A stretch of DNA of 64,000 bases, from the NCBI RefSeq assembly GCF_030445035.2, contig NC_080694.1, positions 72,865,147 through 72,929,146 of the forward strand. Direction: 5' to 3'. The position numbers were made by a program, and so were the translations under genes. Below are positions 31,893-44,189 of this stretch, one piece after another. The stretch comes from Dasypus novemcinctus (lineage: Eukaryota; Chordata; Mammalia; Cingulata; Dasypodidae). The notes below the pieces were generated by a model. It made no database searches. It was not told where the DNA came from and saw only the letters and a list, made by a program, of their open reading frames with translations. Position 1 is the stretch's first letter. Each line of letters begins with the position of its first letter.

Positions 31893-34800
31893 ATGGCTAA
31901 CACAAATAATTCCTTGATAGTAATAACACTGAATGTCAACGGATTAAACTCACCTATCAAAAGATTCAGACTGGGACAATGGATAAGGAAATATGACCCA
32001 TCCATATGCTGTCTACAAGAGACACATGTTAGACCCAGAGACGCATGGAGATTGAAAGTGAATGGCTGGAAAACAATCATACAAGCTAACAATAACCAAA
32101 AAAAGGCAGGAGTAGCTATATTAATATCAGACAAAATAGACTTTAAATGTGAAACAATTGTGAGAGACAAAGAAGGATACTACATTTTAGTGAAAGGGAA
32201 AATCTGTCAAGAAGATCGAACAATCATAAATATCTATGCCCCTAACAAGGGTGCCTCTAAATACGTCAGGCAAACACTGGAAAAACTAAGTGAAAGAATA
32301 GATACATCTACAATTATAGTGGGGGATTTTAATACACCACTATCAACTCTGGACAGAACATCTCAAAAGAGAATCACCAAAGAAACAAAACATCTGAATA
32401 GTATATTAGAGAAGCTCGATCTAATAGACATATATAGATCGCTACACCCAAACACAGCAGGATATACATTTTTCTCAAGCGCACATGGATCATTCTCCAA
32501 GATAGATCATATGCTAGGCCACAAAGAAAGGCTGAACGAATTCAGAAAGATTGAAATCATACAAAACATTATCTCTGACCACAGTGGAGTCAAGCTGGAG
32601 ATTTGCAAGGGACAGAAGCCCAGATTTCACACCACGATTTGGAAATTAAACAGCACACTCTTAGAAAAACAGTGGGTCAAAGAGGAAATCTCAAAAGAAA
32701 TCAATGACTACCTTGAAACAAATGATAATGATAACACAACATACCAAAATTTATGGGATGCAGCAAAAGCAGTACTGAGAGGGAAGTTTATAGCCATAAA
32801 TTCATATATCAAAAAAGAAGAAAGAGCAAAAATTGAAGAACTAACTGTACATTTGAAGGAATTAGAAAAACAACAACAAAGTAACCCAACAGGAAGAAGA
32901 AGGAAGGAAATAACAAAGATAAGAGCAGAACTAAATGAAATAGAAAATAAGAAAGCACATGAACAGATAAACAAGACCAAGAGCTGGTTTTTTGAGAAGA
33001 TTAACAAAATTGACAAACCTTTAGCAACACTAACAAAGAAAAAAAGAGAGAAGATGCAAATACACAAAATAAGAAATGAGAAAGGCGATATCACCACTGA
33101 CCCCACAGAAATAAAGACTATCATAAGAGGATATTTTGAAAAACTATATTCCAACAAAAATGACAATCTAGAGGAAATGGACAAATTCCTAGAAACACAT
33201 AAGCAGCCCATATTGACGAAAGAAGAAATTGATGATCTTACAAACCAATCACAAGCAGAGAGATAGAATCAGTTATCAAAAATCTCCCAACAAAGAAGAG
33301 CCCAGGACCAGATGGCTTCACAGGTGAATTCTAAAAACATTCCGGAAAGAACTGACACCAGTCCTGCTGAAACTATTCCAAAACATCCAAACGGAAAGAA
33401 CATTACCCAACTCCTTCTATGATGCCAACATTACCCTAGTACCAAAGCCAAACAAAGACATCACAAGAAAGGAAAATTACAGACCAATTTCTCTAATGAA
33501 CCTAGATGCAAAAATACTTAACAAAATACTTGCTAATCGTATTCAACAACACATTAAACGTATTATACACCACGACCAAGTGGGATTCATTCCAGGTATG
33601 CAAGGATGGTTCAACATAAGAAAATCAATCAACGTAATACACCATATAAACAGATTGAAGGAAAAAAATCACATGATTATATCTATTGATGCAGAAAAAG
33701 CATTTGACAAAATACAGCACCCTTTCTTGATAAAAACACTCCAAAAGATTGGAATACAAGGGAATTTTTTGAACATGATAAAGAGTATATATGAAAAACC
33801 TAAAGCCAATATTGTTTACAATGGAGAAATCCTAGACTCCTTCCCTCAAAACTCAGGAACAAGACAAGGATGCCCACTGTCTCCGCTCCTATTTAACATT
33901 GTCTTAGAAGTACTTGCACGAGCACTGAGGCAAGAACCAGAAATAAAAGGCATTCAAATTGGAAAGGAAGAAGTCAAAATTTCATTATTTGCAGATGACA
34001 TGATCCTATACATAGAAAACCCTGAGAGATCTACAACGAAGATTCTAGAACTCATAAATGAGTTTAGTAAAGTCGCAGGTTATAAGATCAATGCGCAAAA
34101 ATCAGTAGCATTTCTGTACACCAATAATGAGCAAGATCAGGAGGAAATCAAGAAACAAATACCATTCACAATAGTAAATAAAAAAATCAAATACTTAGGA
34201 ATAAATTTAACTAAAGAGGTAAAGAACTTATACAACGAGAATTATACAAGATTGTTCAAGGAAATCAAAGAAGACCTAAATAAATGGAAGACTATTCCTT
34301 GTTCATGGATAGGAAGACTGAACATTATTAAGATGTCTATCCTACCAAAACTGATCTACACATTCAATGCAATCCCAATAAAAATCAACGCAGCCTTCTT
34401 TAAGGAACTAGAAAAACTAACTATGAAATTTATTTGGAAAGGAAAGAGACCCCGAATAGTCAAAGACATACTGAAAAAGAAAAACGAAATTGGAGGAATC
34501 ACACTACCTGACTTCTAAACATACTATAAAGCTACGGTGGTGAAAACAGCATGGTACTGGCATAAGGAGAGACACATAGACCAATGGAATCGAATTGAAA
34601 GCTCTGATATAGAACCTCACATATACAGCCACATAATATTCGATAAAGCCACCAAACCCTCTCAATTGGGAGAGAGTGGCCTATTCAACAAATGGTGTCT
34701 GGAGAACTGGATAGCCATATGTAGAAGAATGAAAGAGGATTACCATCTCACACCTTATACAAAGATCAACTCAAGATGGATCAAAGACCTGAATATAAGA

Positions 34801-35709
34801 GCCAAGACCATAAAAACCTTAGAAAGCAGTGTAGGGAAACATCTACAGGACCTTGCAATAGGAAATGGATTTATGAATATCTCACCAAAAGCACGAGCAG
34901 CAAAAGAACTAATAGATAAATGGGACTTCCTCAAAATTAAAGCCTTCTGCACCTCAAAGGAGTTTGTCAAGAAAGTAAAAAGGGAGCCCACACAGTGGGA
35001 GAAAATATTTGGCAACCATATATCTGATAAGAAACTTATAACTTGCATATATAAAGAACTCCTATATCTTGAAAATAAAAAGATAAACAACCCATTTAAA
35101 AAATGGGAAAAAGACTTAAACAGACACTTCTCCGAAGAAGAAATACAAATGGCAAGAAAGCACATGAAAAAATGTTCCAAATCTCTAGCTATCAGGGAAA
35201 TGCAAATCAAAACTACAATGAGATACCATCTTACACCCATAAGATTGGCAGCTATGAAAAAAACAGAAGAATACAAGTGCTGGAGAGGATGTGAAGGAAG
35301 GGGAACACTCATCCACTGCTGGTGGGAATGCAGAAGGATCCAACCATTCTGGAGGACAGCATGGCGGTTTCTCAAAAAACTAGCCATAGATTTGCCATAT
35401 GACCCAGCAATACCACTGCTGGGTATATACCCAGCAGAACTGAAAACAAGGACACAAACCGATATATGTACACCAATGTTCATAGCAGCATTGTTCACTA
35501 TTGCCAAAAGTTGGAATCAACCCAAATGCCCATCAACAGATGAGTGGATCAATAAAATGTGGTATATACACACAATGGAATACTACTCGGCTGTAAGAAC
35601 AAACACACTACAAACACATGTGATAACATGGATGAATCTTGAGAACCTTATGTTAAGTGAAGCAACCCAGACATTGAAGGACAAATACTACATGACCTCA
35701 ATGATATGA
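31893..35709 (+). pseudogene. L1 ORF2 (endonuclease/reverse transcriptase), broken
   Basis: ORF2p nicks target DNA and reverse transcribes L1 RNA. The likely start is the ATG at 31893. The apurinic-type endonuclease is complete in motif terms: N-V-N-G, Q-E-T-H, G-D-F-N-T, K-I-D-H and S-D-H. Reverse transcriptase follows with F-A-D-D at 33988-33999, and the C-terminal C-X3-C-X7-H-X4-C motif is encoded near 35280-35330. Three lesions kill it: a frameshift just before the stop at 33264-33266, a second near the TAA at 33332-33334 consistent with one lost base, and a nonsense TAA at 34516-34518 in the third segment, which then stays open to the natural end at 35709. The first two lesions lie between endonuclease and RT. 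Confidence 0.93.
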
Positions 35710-38491
35710 AATAAACAAGCTGCCCTAGATAGCAAGAGACTGAACGATAGGCTTACAGGAAATCGGAGGGTGGAGGAAGGATATGAGCCGATGTCTGCAG
35801 GGGTGGAATTTAAGACGAGATGGTGGTAAGTATGAACACAAAGAAGAGATAAAAAGGGGGCAAGGGGTTGCCTTTGGTTGGGGCTTTACGGGTTTGAGGG
35901 TGGCTGGGGAGGGACGGTTGGGTAACGTTGCCCAAAAGTGGGGGGAGGGAGGGGTAGCATACGAACACAGGAGAGGGTCAGGAGGTGGTGGAGAGTAAAA
36001 TGCCGAGAAAATCATATCAAAATATAATAAAGAGGGTTACCTGTTTAGAATGCTCGGAGGGGAGGGTCTGATGCAGGACAGGCTCCTGGGGAATGTCTAA
36101 ATGCTCATTCTGCCAGAGTGGGTGACACCATGGGGTAGAATCCCAAGTAGTGAGAGTGGGGGTGGACCCACATCCTGGGGAGGACTAATGCCACCAAATA
36201 GAGGGAACTGTATCCCTCGAGAGAAAGGGTGGCTCCCAGGGCATTGGGGCAGTTGAGCAAGTTAGGCCCTGAACACTATTCCATCTATCTCTGGAAGTGG
36301 TTCCTCAGGAAACGGAGGTTGGCTGTCACGGTGGGCACCAAGGTGGAAGGGAAAATGGACGTTAAATGTGTGGAACCAAAGTAAATGGGGGGCAAGAGAG
36401 GAGTTTCTTGAGAGTACACAAGGATGGATATAAAACATGTAATATTACACCATAACATATAGGAGATGACAGACTGATAATGTAAACCATAATGTAAAAC
36501 ATAGGATACCTAAAAATGTAAAGAACTGTGTATCCTAAAGTATGCACCATAATGTAAGCACAGATATTACCTTGTTAGAAAGCTAGTGTCTCAGACTCTG
36601 TACATCACGTTAAGTAAATATGATGTGAATAGGGTGTAAGAGTATCGTTGTGGAAGGAAAAAGGTTTTGTGGTGGATGTATGGGAGTGCTGTATATTATA
36701 TATATGCATTGTTGTGGTCTAGGACTCCTGTGAAGAAATGCTGAATAATTAGGGGGGGGGAAAAAAAAAAAAAAAAAAAGGATAGGATGTGGAATTTTTT
36801 CAAGTCAACATTCTTTATCTAAGTTCTTTATCTAACTTTATCCAAGTTCTTTATCTATCCTTTAAACCCATCGCTATATGCCATTCCCTAGTAAGGGACC
36901 ATGACATTATATTGGGCTTCAAATTTCGGGGAGTTCTGGATCACAGAGTGTTTCAACAATGGCAATGGAGGGATACTGGTATGGGATACCAATGACAGGT
37001 GATATATGGCTGACAGGGAGCTGTACAGAACATATGTCCAGGGTGCATGGTAATGATTGGATATACTCATAGTGGCAACAATTAAAAACCACAGCAGGGG
37101 GGGTACTGGGTTCCTGGCCAGTGGTGCTCTGTCGTGGTCCCTAGGGGAGCAGCGACAGTCTCCCAGGTACAGCGGCGGGGACCGGGAGGGAGTGAGGGTT
37201 CAACAGTGAGCCCCTGATGCTAATGACTATGCTTGTGAGCTGATAAACCTAAAATAAGAACAAGGCCTAGAGCAACATTGTGCCTGGGAATTTCCTCCTG
37301 TCAGCCTTCATGTTACTCAAATGCGGCCAGTCTCGAAGCCAAACTCAGCATGTAAATGCAATGCCTTCCCTCCAGCGTGGGACATGACACCCGGGGATGA
37401 GCCTCCCTGGCAACGAGGGACCACTATCAAATACCAACTGATGATGCAAATGGAAAAGGACCTTATACGGAAGGTTCAATGCGGATCAGCAGAATATCCA
37501 TGTCTACATAAAATAACATGAATTTAAAATGCTGTTTGACCTAAAGTAAGGGGGAAATGGAAAGGAGAAATGAGTTTATATGGCTACGAGTTTCTAAAAA
37601 AGAGTCTGGAGGCTGGCAGAAGGATTGCCCTCATGCACAACTGAGCAGAGTCAGAGAGACAGATAAAGCAGATACAACCCCCAGATATTGGTTCCTTTGA
37701 AGGCTAAAGAGACCCATGAGAGTTATGGTCATGGCCGATGGGGTTAACTACCAGGGCAGATGGCCCCTCTTTGGAAATGGTGTTTATGTGTGATGAATCT
37801 GGACTCAGATGGGATTTCCCTTCATAAGACTTTCATGTTAATGTGCTGGAGGTGCAGTTAACGTTGGGGTTTAAGATATATTTAGGGGATTTGAATCTCT
37901 GGACTGTCAATGTGATAGCCAGGTCCTGAGCCTCAACAGACTCCAGCACCTACAATCTGATTTACTGGACTTACCACACTCAGCTAAGATGGAGTTGAAG
38001 AAGGACAACCACCACACCATGGAGCCTAGAGTGATTACAACTGAAAATGGGAGGATTGCATCCAGCATCCATGTGGAATCTGAACCTCCTCTTGACATAG
38101 AGGTGCAATGGACACAACCAATCCAATGTCCACATAGAAGAGGTGGCATTGGATTGGGAAAAGTGGACATGGTGGACGATGGGTATGGGGAAAGGCAGGA
38201 AGAGATGAGAGGTGGAGCCGTCTTTGGGACATGGAGCTGCCCTGCATGGTGCTTCAGAGGTAATCACCGGACATTGTAAATCCTCACAGGGCCCACTGGA
38301 TGGAATGGAGGAGAGTATGGGCCATGATGTGGACCATTGTCTATGAGGTGCAGAGATGCCCAAAGATGTACTTACCAAATCCAATGGATGTGTCATGATG
38401 ATGGGAACGAGTGTTGTTGGGGGGGGTGGGGTTGAATGGGACCTCACATATATATTTTTAATGTAATATTATTACAAAGTCAATAAAAAAA
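35710..38491 (+). other. L1 3' UTR, unusually long, with poly(A) tail
   Basis: About 2.77 kb separates the ORF2 stop from the tail; human and mouse L1 3' UTRs are well under 1 kb. The distal part (about 37540-38490) recurs in the L1 copies at 6507-6902 and 60255-61305, confirming it as the true 3' end. An internal tract of eight G followed by about 18 A lies at 36752-36779. A polyadenylation signal aataaa sits at the start of the tail (38482). Confidence 0.85.
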
Positions 38492-39198
38492 AAAAGAAAT
38501 TTGGAGTGTCTCTATTAATATCAGGTAAAGTAGACTGCAGAGTAAAAATAAAAATTACCAGGAATAAAAAGGACATGATATAATAATAACAGGGTCAATT
38601 TACTAAGAAGGCAAAAGAGTGCTAAATGTGTATGCCACCCAACAACTGAGTTTCAACAAAATATGTGAAGCAAAACCTAACAGAAAAGAGAAGCAAGCAA
38701 TTCCAAAATTGTACTTAGATACTTCATTACTTTTTTCTCAGCAATAAATGAAAGAAGTAGACAAAATCAGTGAAGATACAGAAGTGAACAATAGCTTCAC
38801 TCAATAGCCTCTAAAGGTCATTTATAAAATTATTCCACTCAGCAGCAACAGAATATTTATTCTTCCCAAGAACACATGGAACAATCACCAAAATAGGCAT
38901 AGACTGGGTAATATACAGTCCTTAATAAATTTTAAATAATTTAAATTATGTGAAGTATATTACACAATAGAATTACACTAGACTTCAGTAACAGAAAAGG
39001 TACAAGAAAATATCTAAACACTTGGAAATTAAACAACATACTGCTATAAAATGCACTGGTCGAAGAGAAAGTCTCAAGGGGAACTAGGACTTAATTTGGA
39101 ATGAACAAAAATCTAAATACAGCACATTAAAATGTATGAAATATAGCCAAAATAATGCTCAGAGGGAAACACAGCATTAAGTTTTTCTATTAGGAAAT

Positions 39199-39688
39199 AA
39201 GAATGACGTCACAGAACCATATGTGGCTCAACCAACTGGGGTCCTGTCTATCAATTAGGAGGTCCAGGTTTTGATCCCCAGGACCTCCTGGTGAGGGCAA
39301 GTTGGCCCACCCAGGAAGGAGGCCCAACGCAGGAGTGCTGCCCCACGTGGGAATGTTGCCCCACCCAGGAAAACCACCTCTAGTGAGAAAACAGTCCCAT
39401 GCAGGAGTGCCAGTTGATGCAGAGAGTTGGTGTGGCAAGATGACACAAGAGACACAGAAGAGAGAAAATAAGAAGACACAGAAGAACAGGGAGATGAGGT
39501 GGTACAAGAGAGCAATTGCCTCTCTCCTACACTGGAAGGTCCCAGGATCTACCTAATGAGAATACAAACAGACACAGAAGAATACACAGCAAATGGACAC
39601 AGAGAGCAGACAATGGGGGAAATGGGGGGAGGGAGGGATAGAGAAATTGAATAAAAATAAATCTTTATAAAAGAAAAGAATGACATCA
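39199..39688 (+). mobile_element. tRNA-derived SINE, longer DAS-like variant
   Basis: The body 39212-39675 starts with a tRNA-like head (atgtggctcaaccaactggg, then ggttttgatcccc as B-box), has a GC-rich middle and ends in A-rich sequence. It is flanked by aagaatgac(g/a)tca at 39199-39211 and 39676-39688, a 13-bp duplication with one change. The middle differs from the SINEs at 4047 and 12326, indicating another subfamily. Confidence 0.82.
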
Positions 39689-41716
39689 AATAAAAAATTT
39701 AAACTTCATAAATAGGAAGTGTATAGTAATAGTTGTGAACTTAGAAAACAAGCATACAAAACATTATATATGAGTGATATACAAAATAAATTTTAAAAAC
39801 AGAAATAGTAAGTGTAAAAAAATTAAACTTCAACCTTAGGAAAATAAAAAAAAAAAGAAGTGCAAATAAACCCAAATCATGTAGAACAGAAATAATAACA
39901 GAAATCAATGAAACTGGGGGAAAAAACAATGTAGAAAAATCAATGAGAATAAAAGCTGTTTTTTTGAAATCATAAATAAAACTGATAAACCTTTAAAAAG
40001 ACTGTCAAAAAATATTAAAGAAGACACAATTCACCAGGAATGTAAGAAGAGGTATCTCTAAATATTTCCTAGACATTAAAATTTAATATGAAAATAGTAT
40101 AAGAAATGCCACTCAAATAAATTCTACAACTTTTATGAAATGGACAAATTCTTCAAAACCAGAAACTAGGAAAACTCGATATAAATGAAATGGGTAAACT
40201 GAATAATCCTGTAACTATTGAAGAAATTTAATCCATGGTTAAAACCTTGGGCAAAAGGATTATACATGCCCAGGTAGCTTTACAGGTGATATTAAATATT
40301 TAAAGAAGAAATATTAATTATACACCATAACTTTCAGAAAAAAAAAATAGATAAGGAAGAAATAATTTTCAAAATAGTTAACGGGCCCAAAATTACTATG
40401 ATAGCACCACCAGACAAAGACGATAAAATAAAACGAAAAATACCCCTTGTGAGCATGGAAGCAATATTTAAGAAAAGATTAGGTAATTAAATCCAGCAAT
40501 AAAAATAATAACAATACAAGAGGATGGTGGTTATCCCAGAAATGCAAGGCTGGTTCAATATTAGAAAATCAGTCAATGTAATTCACCATCTTAACAATCA
40601 AAAGTAGAAAAATAACTTGATCATATAAATTGATGGAGAAAAAAGCATTGAACAAAATACAACAGGCATTCATGATTAGGAACTCTCAGAAAACTAGGAA
40701 TAGAGGAAAATTCTCCAAAGGGAATTTATAAAACAAAACCTACACATAATACATCAAACATAATGGAGAAAGATTGAATGCTTTTACCCTGAGTGCAAGT
40801 ACAAGGTCCACTTTCACCATTCTTACTCATCATCACACTGGAAGTCTTAATCAGTGGAATAGGGCTAAATAAGTAAATAAATGGCATAGAGATTAGAAAG
40901 GGAGAAATATAACTATCCTTAATCTCAGTTAGGGTTGTGTCTGTAGAAAATTCTAAAGAATCTCAGCAAAAATTCCCAGAACTTAGAAAATCAAGCATGT
41001 TTCTATATATTAGCTATTTACAAATGGAAAATGAAATTTTTAAAAATATCATTTACAATAACATCAAAAACTATGAAATCTTATAGAATATGTGCAAGAC
41101 CTGTACACTTAAAACTACTAAACATTGCTGAGAGAAATTAAAGACCTGAATAAATGGATCATAACTCATATGTCACAAAACTTAATATTTTAAAATTTCA
41201 AGTTTTCCCAAATTGATAAATAAATTCAACATAATCTCCAGAAACCCCTGGAGGCTGTTTTTGAAGAAATCAACCACCTGATTCTAAAATTCACATGGAC
41301 ATTCAAAGTAACTAGAATAGCTAAAATAACTTGGAATATGAAGAACAAAGTTGGAGGGTTAGCACTATATGATTTCAAGAATTAATGGATGATTAAGTTA
41401 CAGTAATCAGTACAGTATGATATCGACATAAAGATAGACAAACAAATCAAAGGAACAACATAGAGAAACCAGAAATAAATCCACACATATAAGGACAACT
41501 GACTTTTTCAAAACCATCAAAAGGCAATTTAGAGAACAAGGATTGTCTTTCCATAAATGGTCATGAAAATTTGGATAACCATATACCAAAAAATGAACCT
41601 ATATGGACATACCACTCATATAGAAACATACAAACATTAACTCAAAATTAATCATAAGCCTAAATGTAAATATAAAATCATAAAACTTCTAGAAGGAAAC
41701 ATAGGAGAGCAGCTTA

Positions 41717-41903
41717 TTTTAGGCCGGTGGTTCTTAACGAGGAATGACTGCCATTACTGTAGGAGCGAGAGTCTGCTGGAGTCTAGTGAGCAGGTATCTG
41801 GGACGCTGTTAAACATTCTACAGTGCCCGGGACAGCCCCCAGGTGAACAATTATCTTGTCCAAAGAGTCAGTAATGCCACTGTTGAGAAACGCTGCATTA
41901 GGC
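41717..41903 (+). mobile_element. MER5A-like hAT-Charlie MITE
   Basis: The body 41725-41895 runs cggtggttcttaacg...cattctacagtgcccgggacagcccccag...gttgagaaacgctg, which I recognise as MER5A-like. The 8-bp flanks ttttaggc and cattaggc match at six positions, fitting an old hAT duplication. It sits inside the old L1, so that L1 predates it. Confidence 0.82.
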
Positions 41904-42010
41904 AGGGATTTCTTAGATATGAAACTAAAAAATAATCCATTACAAAATAATTTATAAGCTGGTCTTCACCAAAGTTAAAAACTCATCTATTCAAAGGTAT
42001 TGTTTGTGAT

Positions 42011-42474
42011 CTATGTATCCTTTAAAAATAAATGAAAAATACATTTTAAAAAGAGGATTGATTGACTTGAGAGTTCTTTTACTCCTCAAGAAGCAAAAGA
42101 AGTGGTGTTTAAAACTAGAATGGTGAAAGCAGCACCATCCTCACCCCTATGTCTTGCTGCTCATAGATAAGAAAACACCTTGACTATTAGGAAGTCAAAG
42201 TTTTCTTGAGCTGTGGGCTCATTTCCACAAACTCTGATGAGGAATGGCAAGGTTGTCACGATTTGCCTTCCATTACAGGCATATCCACTGAATTTGGGAA
42301 AATTTTCTAGCCCCAACCCCTCTCTTATAACTGATGTTGAAGGTGGTAGAAGAGGTAAAAGAAAATAGAAGGAAAACCTCTAGTTCTTTATTTTTTCCTA
42401 TTCTGTTTCTCTTTATTTAAGTATTTTGTACATGCACCAAGAGGGTGAGACATGTATAAAATAATTTGTTCATC
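42011..42474. other. No gene seen
   Basis: Unique-looking sequence between the old L1 and a MIR fragment. No coding frame or repeat could be supported. Confidence 0.4.
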
Positions 42475-42545
42475 TGTGTTGAAATTCCCACTCTGTCACT
42501 TATGAGTTGTGGGATCTCAGGCAAGTTGTTAAAACATACACCTCA
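42475..42545 (-). mobile_element. MIR fragment
   Basis: The string ttgaaattcccactctgtcac followed by ttatgagttgtgggatctcagg and caagttgtt matches the MIR core in inverse orientation. Confidence 0.6.
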
Positions 42546-43502
42546 TTAGGAAAAAAACATGGAACAATAATAAGTTATTTGGTAACCACAAGGGAGAAAT
42601 ATTAAATACAAATGAGTTTTTATGGCTAAGAGACTTCAACATGAGTTGGGAGGTCATTCCGGAGGTTACGCTCATGCAGGCCCCAGCAGGGTCTCACGGT
42701 TGCCACAGTAAACAGTGCTTCAAGCAGGGGATCCTGAGGGCTCTAGAGACATCTGGACACTATAGGCAGGGCAGACAATCCCAGGAATTTGCCCTGTCGG
42801 TGGGCCTGACCTTGGAATATATGATATCCTATCTCCCCAATGTTTCGGAGTTGGATTCATTTATAATTTTCCTACACATGATTCTTAATGTCTCTTTTAT
42901 TTGAACCTATACTTAGCATTATACCCGTTCAGTGTGTGTTCCAGAGACTTAAAACTTCTGGCTGTTTATATGCCTGTTGAGCCCTGATTCTGAGCATATT
43001 TGCAGGCAACCCCTACTCTCCAGTTCATAGGACTTGCCCAGGACAACTAACAAAAGGATGATGATGGACAGCCCATTAGAAATAATAGGGAGTATTTACA
43101 ACAGCAAGCAAGGCAGTTCCATCCATGAGATTAAGCCCTGTCTCAACTGAAAGCAGAGCGGGCATCACTATCCCCAAATACTCAAAACTGAAAAATGAAC
43201 AAGCATAAGGAAGAAAGTAACTAAGAGCTAAAGTAGACTTATGATTATTCTAGCAATGGAAGAACTTGTATCATTGATAAAAAGGCAGTGGCCACCAGAT
43301 GTTCTGAGTGGAGGGAGAGGGAAGAACAGGTGAAACCTGGGGGCATTTTGGGGTTATTGGAATTGTCCTGCATGACATTGCAGTGATGGATACAGGTCAT
43401 TATACATTTTTTCAAAACCTGTAAAATTATGTGGTCAAAGTGTAAACCATAGTGTAAACTATAGACTGTGAGTAGTAGCAATGCTTCAATGTGTTCATTT
43501 AA
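42546..43502 (+). mobile_element. L1 3' UTR fragment
   Basis: Shares blocks with other L1 3' ends here: gatgatggacagcccatta, tggaattgtcctgcatgaca, and gtaaaccatagtgtaaac near the end, followed by an A-run at about 43500. More diverged than the copy at 38490. Confidence 0.75.
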
Positions 43503-43593
43503 AAAAAGGCATTTTTACAAGAGTGAAAAGACAAGCTATGGACTGGGAGTAATATTCACAAAACAAATATCTAATAAACTGCTTGTATGCAGA

Positions 43594-43690
43594 ATGTATG
43601 GAACAGATGGGGCTCAAGCAGTTGAGCACTTGCTTCCTACGTGGGAGGTCCTTGGTTTGGTTCCTGACGCTTCCTAAAAAAAAACAAAAG
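43594..43690 (+). mobile_element. Short tRNA-derived SINE head 1
   Basis: A tRNA-like head, tggggctcaagcagttgagc with ggtttggttcctg as a degenerate B-box, is followed by an A-rich (aaac)n tail running to about 43737. It lacks the GC-rich body of the longer SINEs. Confidence 0.65.
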
Positions 43691-43738
43691 CAAACAACAA
43701 GCAAACCAAACAAACAAACAAACAAAAAAAAAAACTCC

Positions 43739-43830
43739 AGGGAGCTGATGTGGCTCAGTTGTTGAGTGCTGGCTTCCTACATACAAAATCCCGAATTCAA
43801 TCCCAAGACCCAAGTACCTCAAAAAAAAAA
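43739..43830 (+). mobile_element. Short tRNA-derived SINE head 2
   Basis: Reads gggagctgatgtggctcag then ttgttgagtgctggcttcc, with gaattcaatccc as B-box, then an A tail. It is directly downstream of a similar head and in the same orientation. Confidence 0.75.
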
Positions 43831-43834
43831 AGAC

Positions 43835-43868
<34 letters not shown>

Positions 43869-43892
43869 TTCTGTGTGTGTATATATATACAT
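43831..43892. repeat. (TA)n/(TG)n microsatellite
   Basis: Runs of at, then gt, then at again follow the tail of the SINE at 43739. Confidence 0.85.
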
Positions 43893-44189
43893 CTCAGGAA
43901 ACAATAATGATAAAACCAACAAACCAATTTTTAAAATGGGGAAAAGATTTGAAAAAGCACATCACCAAAATATATATGGGGGAAAAGGCACACATAAAAA
44001 ATTTCTTAACAGAGAAATACTAATTAAAACCACATTGAGATACAACTACACATTTCTTAGAAAGTTTAACATTACCTACTGATGACTGTGATGTTTACAT
44101 GAATAAATGTATGTGTCAAAATGCAGTCCTGTATACTAAAAAGGCACTTTATATCACAGTAAAAATAAAAGAAGTTAAAAATAATCATC

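Larger units (their letters stand above)
28747..38491 (+). mobile_element. Full-length L1 retrotransposon, defective in ORF2
   Basis: A 9.7-kb insertion flanked by the 13-bp duplication aaaagaaatttgg (28734-28746, 38492-38504) and ending in a poly(A) tail. It starts with a GC-rich 5' UTR carrying caagatggt (28758-28766), a YY1-type site as found at the start of full-length L1s. It contains ORF1 (30850-31818), ORF2 (31893-35709) and a roughly 2.8-kb 3' UTR. ORF1 is intact while ORF2 has three lesions. It lies within an older L1 in the same orientation. It is the longest and best preserved L1 in the window, so probably lineage-specific. Confidence 0.95.
38505..42010 (+). mobile_element. Old L1, continuation (ORF2 endonuclease/RT), interrupted
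   Basis: This resumes the L1 cut at 28746. Reverse-transcriptase-like tracts are readable as DNA similarity, for example atcccagaaatgcaaggctgg (40534) and attagaaaatcagtcaatg (40559), which match the younger L1 at 33591 and 33617. No frame of useful length survives. It contains a SINE (39199-39688) and a MER5A-like element (41725-41895). Confidence 0.8.
43503..44085 (+). mobile_element. Old L1 ORF2 C-terminal fragment with SINE insertions
   Basis: The tract at 43509-43592 and the tract at 43890-44085 correspond to consecutive parts of the L1 ORF2 C-terminal region (ctgggagtaatattcacaaa...; attttaaaatggggaaaaga...). Two short SINEs and a (TA)n/(TG)n microsatellite lie between them. Confidence 0.7.

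Noticed and set aside
32708..33211. 167-codon minus-strand frame
   Set aside because: Antisense shadow of L1 ORF2, hydrophobic only because the sense strand is lysine-rich. The same applies to 31101-31475 and 34755-35507.
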